Source of the DNA: an uncultured Pseudomonadales bacterium
GTDB taxonomy: Bacteria > Pseudomonadota > Gammaproteobacteria > Pseudomonadales > Cellvibrionaceae
NCBI GenBank assembly: GCA_947488935.1
Contig: CANLBN010000004.1
Coordinates: forward strand, 1 to 64,000
Reading direction: 5' to 3'
DNA length: 64,000 bases
Shown: piece after piece, positions 37,742 to 46,470 of the stretch
How the letters are laid out: each line of letters starts with the position of its first letter
Position numbering within the stretch: position 1 is the stretch's first letter
Made by a program: the position numbers and the translations under genes
Notes under the pieces: model-generated
Database searches by the model: none
The model's input: only the letters and a program-made list of their open reading frames with translations
Told to the model about the DNA's origin: nothing

Positions 37742-38791
37742 TTATCGATTAGGGTCACTACTGAATAAGAGGCCACCATTCTCTGTCTCTACAGGTACGA
37801 TCGTATCGTTAGCCTCAAGAGAGTCATCAGTGCGGCTATCAGAATTCGATGCTTGGCCTTCACCTAATAAAGTGCCTAAGCCTAGACCTGGGTTCTCATT
37901 CACTAGGGTATCAATTGCGCCTTCACCACTTTGCTGTGCACCCACACCCTCGGGCTCGATAGCATCTGAACCAATTGCATTGTTAATTGCATCAGCTGTT
38001 TTGACTTGTGGTCGATTCGCCTTTTCGCGCGCGATCATTAATACAACTCGGCGATTTTTCTCTCTACCCGCTGCCGTATCGTTCTCAGCAATAGGATGAT
38101 GTTCACCATAACCAACAGCCGATAACCGCTCAGGTGCAACACCGTTGGCTACCAGAATTTTTAAGATGGCCGCTGCACGAGCACTGGATAGCTCCCAATT
38201 ACTGGGAAATTGAGCTGAGCTAACCGCTATATTGTCGGTATAACCTTCGACTTGAATAGGGTTATTAAAGGGTTTTAATATATCGGCTATTTCCGATACG
38301 ACTTTCTCGGCCGAGGCGCTTGTGTTGACGCTGCCTAAAGGGAATAAGATACTATTATTTAATGAGATCTCTAGCCAATATTCATTGCTATTGACTTGTA
38401 CAATCTCGCTATCAATCAAGTCCGAAAACTCATCATTGAATTGATCAGATAATTGTGGCAAACCTGCCGATTGATTTAAGACACCCTCCCCCCCATCCAC
38501 CCCTTGTGATGTATCGGTGTTAAGCTCAGCAGCATCAACATTATTTTGCTCAATAACTGATGGTGTATTGGCACGTGCAAGCTCACCAATTTGTATAGGC
38601 TTTAAAGAGCGTTTAGGGTCATTAAAAACTTCGCTCATTGCCTCGGAGAGTGTTTTATATTTATTTTCATTAACTTGAGAAATAGAATAAAGCACAACAA
38701 AAAAAGCGAATAATAGCGTCACGAAATCAGAGTAAGAAACTAACCAGCGCTCGTGATTGAGGTTTATATCTGTATCAATACGTCGTCGCAT
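37742..38791 (-). CDS. motD: Flagellar motor stator protein MotD (MotB family)
   Basis: 349 residues: one transmembrane helix near the N-terminus with the ion-binding Asp22 in WLVSYSDFVTLL, and a C-terminal OmpA-like peptidoglycan-binding domain (VEGYTDNIAVSSAQFPSNWELSSARAAAI region, about 195-255). A hydrophilic tail of about 90 residues follows the OmpA domain, longer than usual. It pairs with MotC immediately upstream (53-bp gap) to form the second stator of Pseudomonas-type flagella, used for swarming or viscous conditions there. Confidence 0.92.
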   Translation of the reverse strand: MRRRIDTDINLNHERWLVSYSDFVTLLFAFFVVLYSISQVNENKYKTLSEAMSEVFNDPKRSLKPIQIGELARANTPSVIEQNNVDAAELNTDTSQGVDGGEGVLNQSAGLPQLSDQFNDEFSDLIDSEIVQVNSNEYWLEISLNNSILFPLGSVNTSASAEKVVSEIADILKPFNNPIQVEGYTDNIAVSSAQFPSNWELSSARAAAILKILVANGVAPERLSAVGYGEHHPIAENDTAAGREKNRRVVLMIAREKANRPQVKTADAINNAIGSDAIEPEGVGAQQSGEGAIDTLVNENPGLGLGTLLGEGQASNSDSRTDDSLEANDTIVPVETENGGLLFSSDPNR

Positions 38792-38844
38792 AAACTAACC
38801 CTAGAGCTATTTTTATAACGATTTTATTATTGGTAATGATCATA

Positions 38845-39582
38845 TTAGAGATAACCACTCAATTTCATTTCGACGGATTTTGGATTTTCTCCTTCAGCAA
38901 TATAAAGTACACCCTCAATAATTAATTCTTTTAATTGCGATTGTTGATTGACGTACAATATTAATTTATTGGCAATCGGCAATAATAATAAATTAGCAAA
39001 GGCAACACCGTATATCGTTGCGACAAAAGCAATAGCAATACCCGAACCCAATTGACTCGGGTCAGCTAAGTTTCTCATCACATAAATTAACCCCATAACT
39101 GCACCAATAATACCTATCGTGGGGGCATAGCCGCCCATACCGGCATAAACCCTTGCAGCATTAATATCACGTTGTTCATCAAGTGTAATGTCAGCTTCTA
39201 ATATACGTCTAATCGATTGTGTATCAGCACCATCAATTAATAAATTCAGTGCTTTTTTAGCAAATAAATTGGATTCTTTTTCTGCTGTTTGCTCAAGTCC
39301 TAATAAACCACTACGCCTTGCAATTGCAGCCCATTGAGCTATCTGTTTAATTTGTCCAGAAAAACTAACAGCAGGTGGTTTAAATACCCAGGAAAACAAA
39401 TGTAATGAACGCTGCAAGGTCATCATCGGTGTTTGCAACAAGGCAGCGCCAATCGTGCCACCAAATACAATAAGGGCTGCGGGAATATTGACCAAAGATT
39501 GCAATGCACCACCTTCAAGGAAGTTACCTCCCAGGAGTGCAGCAAATGCGATTATGATCCCAAGTAAACTGAGAATATCCAT
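38845..39582 (-). CDS. motC: Flagellar motor stator protein MotC (MotA family)
   Basis: 245 residues with four membrane helices, MotA/ExbB fold. Seen: N-terminal LLGIIIAFAALLGG, the cytoplasmic loop with charged residues (QIAQWAAIARRSGLLGLE), and helices 3-4 with GYAPTIGIIGAVMGLIYVM and GSGIAIAFVATIYGVAFANLLLLP. It is the first gene after the cheA terminator, so it probably starts its own transcript together with motD, parC, parP, cheW and DUF2802. Confidence 0.93.
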   Translation of the reverse strand: MDILSLLGIIIAFAALLGGNFLEGGALQSLVNIPAALIVFGGTIGAALLQTPMMTLQRSLHLFSWVFKPPAVSFSGQIKQIAQWAAIARRSGLLGLEQTAEKESNLFAKKALNLLIDGADTQSIRRILEADITLDEQRDINAARVYAGMGGYAPTIGIIGAVMGLIYVMRNLADPSQLGSGIAIAFVATIYGVAFANLLLLPIANKLILYVNQQSQLKELIIEGVLYIAEGENPKSVEMKLSGYL

Positions 39583-39729
39583 GGATTAATTATTCGATGA
39601 TAAGTTATTTAATAAGTGATCTCTTTTAAACATAGCAGCAGTTGCCATTAAATCAATGATTTAGCAACTGTAAGTGTCATTTTTATAGATAAAAAATATA
39701 AGAAAATAAATAAGATAGCCAAAAATAAA

Positions 39730-39760
39730 AAAAGCAGAATCTACAAAAGATTCTGCTTTT
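39730..39760 (-). terminator. Strong intrinsic terminator after cheA
   Basis: A perfect 13-bp stem, AAAAGCAGAATCT (39730-39742) with AGATTCTGCTTTT (39748-39760), and a 5-nt loop. On the minus strand it is followed by a T-rich run (A residues at 39721-39733). It separates cheA from motC, exactly where cheB stands in Pseudomonas. Confidence 0.9.
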
Positions 39761-39805
39761 AAAAACCATCGATTTTACTAAAAATATTTTAATAAAAAGT
39801 AATTA

Positions 39806-41959
39806 TTACACCTTACCTACATAACGTTTAAGCATGCTAGGCACATCTAAAATTAACGCGATAGTGCCATCACCTGTGATCGTTGCACCAGCCATACCTG
39901 GCGTACCATTAAGCATTTTACCCAAGGGCTTAATAACTACTTCTTCTTGGCCAATAAGTTGATCAACAACAAAGCCTACTCGCTGTGTGCCCACGGTGAC
40001 AATAACCACATGACCCGCATCCTCATCGGATTCATTAGCCGGGGTACTATTACTTGTGGTATTACGCACCAACCAGTGTTTTAAATTAAATACAGGTATT
40101 GCCCTATCTCGAATATTAATACACTCTTGACCATCAACAACATTTGTCTTGGTTAAATCCATATGGAAAATTTCATTAACACTTACAAGAGGTAATGCAA
40201 ATGCTTGCTCGCCAAGCATAATCATCAGCGTTGGCATAATGGCTAATGTCAATGGTACTTTAATAGTAATAACAGTACCTTCACCCATTTTAGATTGAAT
40301 TTCTATCGATCCGTTAAGCTGGGTGATTTTAGTTTTAACAACATCCATGCCTACACCGCGACCAGACACATCGGATATTTCTGTTTTTGTCGAAAAGCCC
40401 GGTGCAAAAATCAAGTTGAACGCTTCGGTATCAGACAAACGTTGTGCAGCATCTTCGTCCATTAAACCTTTAGAGACAGCAATGCCACGCAATTTGTCAG
40501 CATCCATACCACCACCATCATCGGTAATCGAAAGTAAAATATGATCGCCTTCTTGCTGAGCTGCTAATATAATTCTACCTGTTTTATCCTTACCACTCTC
40601 TAGTCGCTTAGCAGGTAACTCAATACCATGATCAACTGAATTTCTAACCAAATGCACCAATGGATCGGCTAATGCTTCAACAAGGTTTTTATCTAAATCA
40701 GTATCTTCGCCGACAAGCTCTAAGTTAATGTCTTTTTTCAAATTTCGTGCAAGGTCGCGTACAACTCGAGGGAAACGACCAAAGACTTTCTTAATAGGCT
40801 GCATCCGAGTTTTCATAACAGAGGTTTGCAAATCGGCCGTTACAACGTCGAGATTAGAAACCGCTTTATTGAGAGACTCATCTGAAGATTTATCACCAAG
40901 GCGTACTAACCTATTACGTACAAGTACTAATTCGCCAACCATATTCATAATATCGTCAAGGCGTTGAGTATCTACACGTACAGTTGTTTCTCCAGTCGGT
41001 GCAGCTGACTCACGTCCAGAAGGTTTCGCGGCAGGCTTAGGAGCGGCACTTGGTTTAGCCGCAGGCTTAGCGGCTTCTTTCTTGGCCTCAGGCGCTTTAG
41101 GCTCTGGAGGTGTTACAGGTTTTGCCTTAGCGTCAGCCACCTTGGCAGTTGGCCCTTTACCTTGGCCATGTAGTTGGTCAAGTAAATCGTCGAATTCGTC
41201 ATCGCTAATAACATTGCTATTACCCGTCGCTACCGGTTTTTTCTCTTCTTTCTTTTCACTTACATTAGCCGGCGGTGTTTTGGCCGCATCTGCTTTACTT
41301 GAGGATTTTCCTTGACCATGTAATTGGTCGAGGAGTCTCTCAAATTCATCGTCTGTGATTTCTCCATCCGCTTCGGTAAAGGCAGCAACGGCGTCAGCAC
41401 TACTTGTTGTAGTGGCAGTTGAATCACTTACTGCGTCCACTAAGGTTTCAAATTCACTATCAGTAATTTCGTCACCGGCTTGTGGCGTTGCTTCGTTTTG
41501 TTCTTCTTTTGCTGTTGCTACTTCTTCAGCAGGAGCGCTTTCTTCTTCAGCGGTATCAGCGCCAAGATCTTCCCCGGCCACTAAACGGCCAAGGGCTGCA
41601 ATTAATTCTGGATCAGCATTTTGCGGTGGGTTTTGTTGTTGTACATCAGTAAACTGTTCATTGACTGTGTCTAGTGCTTGCAATACAACATCCATTAATT
41701 CTGGTGTTACTGCACGTTGGCCATTACGTAAAATATCAAATAAATTTTCTGTAACATGACAGCACTCAACCATATTATCGAGCTGTAAAAATCCTGCCCC
41801 ACCTTTAACTGTATGGAAACCGCGGAAAATGGCATTCAATAAATCTTTATCATCAGGACTCTGCTCAAGCTCAACTAACTGCTCAGATAGCTGTTCAAGA
41901 ATTTCACCTGCTTCAACTAAAAAGTCTTGAAGGATTTCATCATCATCAGAAAAGCTCAT
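39806..41959 (-). CDS. cheA: Chemotaxis histidine kinase CheA
   Basis: 717 residues, P1 to P5. The phosphotransfer domain carries His49 in RGFHTVKGGAGFL. The dimerisation, kinase and regulatory domains follow: N-box LVHLVRNSVDHGIE, G1 ITDDGGGMD, G2 SGRGVGMDVV, CheW-like P5 at the end. Instead of a globular P2, residues about 130-320 are a low-complexity linker with three copies of an acidic motif (ITDSEFETLVD at 165, ITDDEFERLLDQLHGQGK at 201, ISDDEFDDLLDQLHGQGK at 251). In Vibrio a CheA region of this kind (LID) binds ParC and ParP. Start ATG is preceded by AGGAG. Ten bp after cheZ. Confidence 0.96.
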   Translation of the reverse strand: MSFSDDDEILQDFLVEAGEILEQLSEQLVELEQSPDDKDLLNAIFRGFHTVKGGAGFLQLDNMVECCHVTENLFDILRNGQRAVTPELMDVVLQALDTVNEQFTDVQQQNPPQNADPELIAALGRLVAGEDLGADTAEEESAPAEEVATAKEEQNEATPQAGDEITDSEFETLVDAVSDSTATTTSSADAVAAFTEADGEITDDEFERLLDQLHGQGKSSSKADAAKTPPANVSEKKEEKKPVATGNSNVISDDEFDDLLDQLHGQGKGPTAKVADAKAKPVTPPEPKAPEAKKEAAKPAAKPSAAPKPAAKPSGRESAAPTGETTVRVDTQRLDDIMNMVGELVLVRNRLVRLGDKSSDESLNKAVSNLDVVTADLQTSVMKTRMQPIKKVFGRFPRVVRDLARNLKKDINLELVGEDTDLDKNLVEALADPLVHLVRNSVDHGIELPAKRLESGKDKTGRIILAAQQEGDHILLSITDDGGGMDADKLRGIAVSKGLMDEDAAQRLSDTEAFNLIFAPGFSTKTEISDVSGRGVGMDVVKTKITQLNGSIEIQSKMGEGTVITIKVPLTLAIMPTLMIMLGEQAFALPLVSVNEIFHMDLTKTNVVDGQECINIRDRAIPVFNLKHWLVRNTTSNSTPANESDEDAGHVVIVTVGTQRVGFVVDQLIGQEEVVIKPLGKMLNGTPGMAGATITGDGTIALILDVPSMLKRYVGKV

Positions 41960-41968
41960 TAAATACTC

Positions 41969-42784
41969 CTAAAAACCTAAACTTGATAGTAAGTCATCAA
42001 CATCATCTTGATTATTTACTATATCGGTACGCTTTTCAGCGTTGTATTGTGGGCCTTCGCCTTTCGTATCAAGCCCTTTAGTTTCGCCGTCGCTGTCTTT
42101 GTTCGTGTATTTATCAACATCAATACCAACAACATCTTCAACTTGTCCAGCTATTCGCATTAATGACACTAAGTTACCTTCAACTTCTGTCACTAAATTA
42201 ATTACTTTTTTTAGAACCTGTCCAGTTAAATCCTGAAAGCCTTGCTCCAAAATAATATTCTGCATATTTTCATTAAGTTTGTTCGTACCTACATCTAGTG
42301 TTTCGAAGTAGATATCAAGTCTTGTGTAGAGTGCTCTAAATTCATCAGGCGTCATTTCGCGGTTACGAAGCCTCAGCCACTCTTGCTTTAGTGAACTCGC
42401 TTCTTGCCCAAGCTCACTCGATATAGGTGCACATTCTTCCACCATATCCATTGTTTTATCAGCTGCATTTTTAGTGAGTGTTAATACATACTCTAGCCCA
42501 TTTGATGCATCATTCAGCTCAGAGTTGTTTTCACCTTCACTTTGATTACTTAATAGTTGCTGATCACCAGGGATATTAAAGTTTTTAATCGATTCGTGTA
42601 GCGCGCGTGTTAATTCACCAACGCTCTGAAAAATGGTCTTATCGCGAGTCGCATTAAGATCAACAATCATTTTCGAAGCTTCTTTATAATCATCGCTTTG
42701 AAGCTTTTCTAAAAGTAACGAGGCACACTGTCGTAACTCGCCGATTATAAAATCTTCTCTAGGTAACTCTGTTTCGGTAGTCAT
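41969..42784 (-). CDS. cheZ: CheY-P phosphatase CheZ
   Basis: Speeds dephosphorylation of CheY-P. 271 residues, mostly helical hairpin. The catalytic region reads GFQDLTGQVLKKV, with the Asp and Gln that E. coli CheZ uses (D143, Q147), and the extreme C-terminal DDVDDLLSSLGF is the CheY-binding peptide. Lies between cheY (36-bp gap) and cheA (9-bp gap). Confidence 0.95.
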   Translation of the reverse strand: MTTETELPREDFIIGELRQCASLLLEKLQSDDYKEASKMIVDLNATRDKTIFQSVGELTRALHESIKNFNIPGDQQLLSNQSEGENNSELNDASNGLEYVLTLTKNAADKTMDMVEECAPISSELGQEASSLKQEWLRLRNREMTPDEFRALYTRLDIYFETLDVGTNKLNENMQNIILEQGFQDLTGQVLKKVINLVTEVEGNLVSLMRIAGQVEDVVGIDVDKYTNKDSDGETKGLDTKGEGPQYNAEKRTDIVNNQDDVDDLLSSLGF

Positions 42785-42820
42785 TTACGAACCTTAAACT
42801 TGTAAGAGAATGAAATACTG

Positions 42821-43201
42821 CTATACGCGCTCAAATATTTTTTCAATTTTTTCTTTGAGAGCAGCGGCTGTAAAAGGCTTCACAACATAACCATTGACAC
42901 CTGCCTGAGCAGCCTCAACAATTTGGTCGCGCTTAGCCTCAGCTGTTACCATTAAGGTCGGCAACGCAGATAGCTTTTCATCAGCACGCACATGCTTAAG
43001 AAGGTCTATGCCGGTCATTCCTGGCATGTTCCAGTCAGTGACTAAAAAATCAAAGTCTCCACTCTTAAGCATAGGTAGTGCTGTTAGCCCATCATCTGCT
43101 TCCTGAGTGTTTGTGAAACCTAAATCCCGCAATAAATTTTTAATAATCCGGCGCATCGTTGAAAAGTCGTCAACAATAAGGATCTTCATGTTTTTGTCCA
43201 A
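42821..43201 (-). CDS. cheY: Chemotaxis response regulator CheY
   Basis: Single receiver domain that binds the flagellar switch when phosphorylated. Acidic pair in [12 protein letters not shown], phospho-acceptor Asp in [13 protein letters not shown], Thr in LMVTAEA and Lys in GYVVKPFTA are all present. The sequence is very close to Pseudomonas CheY. Relatives begin at MKIL (ATG at 43189), but GGAGG lies five bases before an in-frame TTG at 43201 and too far from that ATG, so translation probably starts at TTG and adds four residues. Confidence 0.95.
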   Translation of the reverse strand: MDKNMKILIVDDFSTMRRIIKNLLRDLGFTNTQEADDGLTALPMLKSGDFDFLVTDWNMPGMTGIDLLKHVRADEKLSALPTLMVTAEAKRDQIVEAAQAGVNGYVVKPFTAAALKEKIEKIFERV

Positions 43202-43324
43202 TGTAACCTCCGCACTTCGACTTGTAAGCAGTTCTATCTATTAGTCTAGCTGGTGTTTTTGATGTAGCCAGTTTAAATGTAAAAAAATGGCATTTTGTGT
43301 GAAGTATTTAAGGAAATCAGCTAT

Positions 43325-44032
43325 TTAGAGCCAATCTTTTAGGCGAGAACGTAGGCGTAAAGTTGCCTGAGAATGTATTTGACTAACGCGTGACTCACTG
43401 ACGTTTAAAATTAAACCAATTTCTTTTAAATTAAGCTCTTCTGTATAGTATAGCGAGAGTACCATTTGCTCTTTTTCTGGCAAGCCTCGTATTGCTTCCG
43501 CTATTGATAATTTCAGGGATTCTTTATGAGTCTGTACATGCGGTGTGCTAAATACGCTGTTAATATCTCCTAGGTGCGGCTCTTCACCATCGAAACTTTC
43601 ATCAATGCTAAATAGACGACCACACATCGCATCCTGTGACATAGTGTGATATTCATTGATATCTACATCTAATTCGTTAGCAATCTCCGCGCTAGTTGCG
43701 TCACGGCCTTCTCGTAACTCAATATCTGCAATCGCTTGATTAATACGGCGAGAGTTACGGTGAACGGAACGAGGTACCCAGTCACCGCGACGCATCTCGT
43801 CAATAATCGCTCCGCGAATACGAATACCCGCATAGGTTTCGAAACTAGCTCCATGAGCTGCATCATATTTTTGTGATGCTTCCAATAAGCCAATCATACC
43901 CGCTTGAATTAAGTCATCTATTTGAACACTGGCAGGCATTCTCAACATCATGTGCTGGGCAATGCGCTTTACCAATGGCGCATAGTCTTCGATAGACGAG
44001 AATTGAGAACACTGTTTCGTTTGCTCGTACAT
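43325..44032 (-). CDS. fliA: Flagellar sigma factor FliA (sigma-28)
   Basis: RNA polymerase sigma factor for late flagellar and chemotaxis genes. Regions 2, 3 and 4 are complete: YAPLVKRIAQHMMLRMPASVQIDDLIQAGMIGL (region 1.2-2.2 part), GIRIRGAIIDEMRRGDWVPRS (2.4-3) and LSLYYTEELNLKEIGLILNVSESRVSQIHSQA (4.2). The ATG at 44032 corresponds to the usual family start and yields 235 residues; the frame runs upstream to 44137 through the fleN coding end, which I take as non-coding overlap. It follows fleN closely, as in Pseudomonas. Confidence 0.94.
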   Translation of the reverse strand: MYEQTKQCSQFSSIEDYAPLVKRIAQHMMLRMPASVQIDDLIQAGMIGLLEASQKYDAAHGASFETYAGIRIRGAIIDEMRRGDWVPRSVHRNSRRINQAIADIELREGRDATSAEIANELDVDINEYHTMSQDAMCGRLFSIDESFDGEEPHLGDINSVFSTPHVQTHKESLKLSIAEAIRGLPEKEQMVLSLYYTEELNLKEIGLILNVSESRVSQIHSQATLRLRSRLKDWL

Positions 44033-44058
44033 ATTTATGCTATCAGCAACAGACACGG

Positions 44059-44877
44059 TTACGCACTGACCTGTTGTTGTAATAATCTCTCCACAAAAAA
44101 TTCCATATGGCCACGAGGAGAAGAAGGGATAGGCCAATCCTGCATTTTATTGGCAATTTGTTTATAGGCAATGGATGCTTTACAACGTGGTGCGTACTCA
44201 AGTACCGGTTTTTGTCGCTGTACTGCCTTACGAACATTATCATCTAATGGTATAGCGCCGGCATATTGCATGCTGATATCTAAAAAGCGTTCACACACGC
44301 TACGTAATTTGTTGAAAAGTAGCTGCCCCTCTTTTGCCGTTGACACCATATTGGCTATCACTCTTACACGGTGAATATTGTATTCGGTGTTAAGCAATTT
44401 TATTAACGCATAAGCATCTGTAATTGATGAAGGCTCATCACAGACAACAACGACAATTTCCTGTGCAGCACAGACAAAGCTTATCACCGAGTCTGAAATG
44501 CCCGCGGCAGTGTCAATCATCAAGATATCCATTTGATCACTGAGCTCACTAAAGGCTTGAATCATTGCACCATGTTGATAAGGCGTTAAGGCTGCCATTT
44601 GTTGTACACCGGAAGCCGCAGGTACGATACGAATACCACCAGGACCCGTCACAAGGATGTCGCGCAAATCACATTCGCCAGAAAGCACATCGGCAATCGT
44701 ATTTTTTACACGGATACCTAACAATACATCGATATTAGCCAGCCCAAAATCTGCATCGAGCAAAACAACTCGACGTTGTAATTGGGCAAGGGCAAGGCTT
44801 AAATTAATTGAGATATTGCTTTTGCCAACACCCCCCTTACCGCCGGTGACAGCAACCACCTGAATTGGATGACTCAT
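44059..44877 (-). CDS. fleN: Flagellar number regulator FleN/FlhG
   Basis: MinD/ParA-like ATPase that limits flagellar number, working against FlhF and the FleQ-type master regulator. 272 residues with a deviant Walker A (GGKGGVGKSNISINLS) about residue 14, DADFGLANIDVLLG, and LMIDTAAGISDSVISF (Walker B). Lies between flhF (75-bp gap) and fliA, the standard order for polar flagellates. Confidence 0.95.
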   Translation of the reverse strand: MSHPIQVVAVTGGKGGVGKSNISINLSLALAQLQRRVVLLDADFGLANIDVLLGIRVKNTIADVLSGECDLRDILVTGPGGIRIVPAASGVQQMAALTPYQHGAMIQAFSELSDQMDILMIDTAAGISDSVISFVCAAQEIVVVVCDEPSSITDAYALIKLLNTEYNIHRVRVIANMVSTAKEGQLLFNKLRSVCERFLDISMQYAGAIPLDDNVRKAVQRQKPVLEYAPRCKASIAYKQIANKMQDWPIPSSPRGHMEFFVERLLQQQVSA

Positions 44878-44952
44878 TAGCGCAAGGACTCCTGACTATT
44901 TATTAATGTAAACACAGCTATAACTACTCGTAAGTATAGATGCAAAATAAGA

Positions 44953-46398
44953 TTACACACTCTGATTTGCATGGCTACCAAAAATATTACTGGTTTTCGT
45001 TAAGGCTACCGCTTTTGTAACAAGTTGATGAGGCTTCATCACTGATAAATCGTCAGGTACCGACTGCCCATCTGTAATATATGCCAGCGGCAAGTCGTTA
45101 GTACTCAAAAGACTAATACCATCACCAAGGCTCGCACATTCATCTAATTTAGTCATAACACAAAAACGAGGTTTAGCAATGCGATAACTATGTACTGTTG
45201 CCTGCATCATTTGGTATTGGCTATTGGCCGATAAAGTGAGACAAGTTTGAACATGTCTGCAGCGTTTTAGTGCTTGTAGATGTTGTTTAAATAATGGATC
45301 GCTATGGCTCATCCCTGGTGTATCTATTAAAACTAAGGATTTTTTACTGTAGGATAATAAAATTTGAGGTAATAATTGAAGGTCGTCGACAACTTCTACA
45401 TGTACATTAAGAATTTTTCCAAGCGAACGTAGTTGATCGTGAGAGGCTATCCTATAGGTATCTGTTGTTAATAAAACAACATCATCTGCGCCATTCTCTA
45501 TAACATAACGTGCAGCTAGTTTTGCAATCGTCGTTGTTTTGCCGACGCCTGTTGTACCCAAAAAGGCATAAATACCACCCATTGAAACAGGATCATTAGT
45601 AACTGCAGGTATAAGGTGCGAAAGACGCGCTAAACTCTCTCCCCAAAGTGCTTCTTTACTCAAAGATTTGTCATCGACCATACGTAGCGAGCGAATAACC
45701 TGATCATTACATGCTCGACTTAAACCCAAAGAATTCAGGCGCTGTTTGATTTCTGCACTAATAGGAATGATACTTTGTGTGCTAAGCTGCTCTTCGTACT
45801 GCCTCTCTTGGCTAGCTAGCATCGCTTGTAATTGTGACTCAAAAGACTCACGCATATTACTAATTTCTTCATGAAGGCGAGAAATTTCTTCACCATCACC
45901 ATCGTTGATTGATGCTTCTACCCTATCTACAACCTCCGATCTGACAGAACTTAAAATAGGTTTTTCAGATGTATGATTACTAATCTCTGTGGGGTTTTTA
46001 AAGCGCCTCTTGTCTGTCTCACGCTCTGCCCATTCGTTCAATGTTAAATTTTCTTGCTGCTGCATTGCAAGCATACGTCGTCTTGCATTTTCTAATTCTG
46101 TGGCTAATTCTTCTTGTGTTTTGCCCGATGCTAAACCAAGCGTGGACGTGCTATTTGACGCAGCTGTCTCATATTGAGATTGCTTTAACCTCGGTTCAAC
46201 ATTTAAATTATTAGCCACTGAATTCTCTTTTTGTAGAGATCTGGGCTGTGGTATTTTCACCTCTTCTAAAGTGGCAACAATTTCAACTCCTTTAGTTGTA
46301 CGCTGCGTCGATAAGATCATCGCTTCTTCACCAAACTCATCACGCACCAAATCAAGTGCGCGACTCATATCTGCTGCAATAAAACGTTTAGTTTGCAT
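44953..46398 (-). CDS. flhF: Flagellar placement GTPase FlhF
   Basis: SRP-type GTPase that directs flagellar assembly to the cell pole. 481 residues: an N-terminal basic segment (MQTKRFIAADMSRALDLV), a long charged, partly coiled-coil region (about 60-210), and the NG domain with P-loop GTTGVGKTTTIAK, DTYRIASHDQL, LIDTPGMSHSD and TKLDECASLG. Sequence after TKLD keeps the guanine-specificity motif. The start ATG at 46398 follows GGTAGC. Same operon as flhA and fleN. Confidence 0.95.
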   Translation of the reverse strand: MQTKRFIAADMSRALDLVRDEFGEEAMILSTQRTTKGVEIVATLEEVKIPQPRSLQKENSVANNLNVEPRLKQSQYETAASNSTSTLGLASGKTQEELATELENARRRMLAMQQQENLTLNEWAERETDKRRFKNPTEISNHTSEKPILSSVRSEVVDRVEASINDGDGEEISRLHEEISNMRESFESQLQAMLASQERQYEEQLSTQSIIPISAEIKQRLNSLGLSRACNDQVIRSLRMVDDKSLSKEALWGESLARLSHLIPAVTNDPVSMGGIYAFLGTTGVGKTTTIAKLAARYVIENGADDVVLLTTDTYRIASHDQLRSLGKILNVHVEVVDDLQLLPQILLSYSKKSLVLIDTPGMSHSDPLFKQHLQALKRCRHVQTCLTLSANSQYQMMQATVHSYRIAKPRFCVMTKLDECASLGDGISLLSTNDLPLAYITDGQSVPDDLSVMKPHQLVTKAVALTKTSNIFGSHANQSV

Positions 46399-46470
46399 AA
46401 TTGCTACCTTTTTCTGAGTAAAGAGCGTTTTATAAACGCTCTTTTAAAATTTATGGCTTTTTTGTAATAA

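Noticed and set aside
44033..44137. Longer N-terminus for FliA reaching into fleN
   Set aside because: Family alignments start near the MYEQ methionine, and the extra 35 residues are the other-frame reading of the fleN 3' end.
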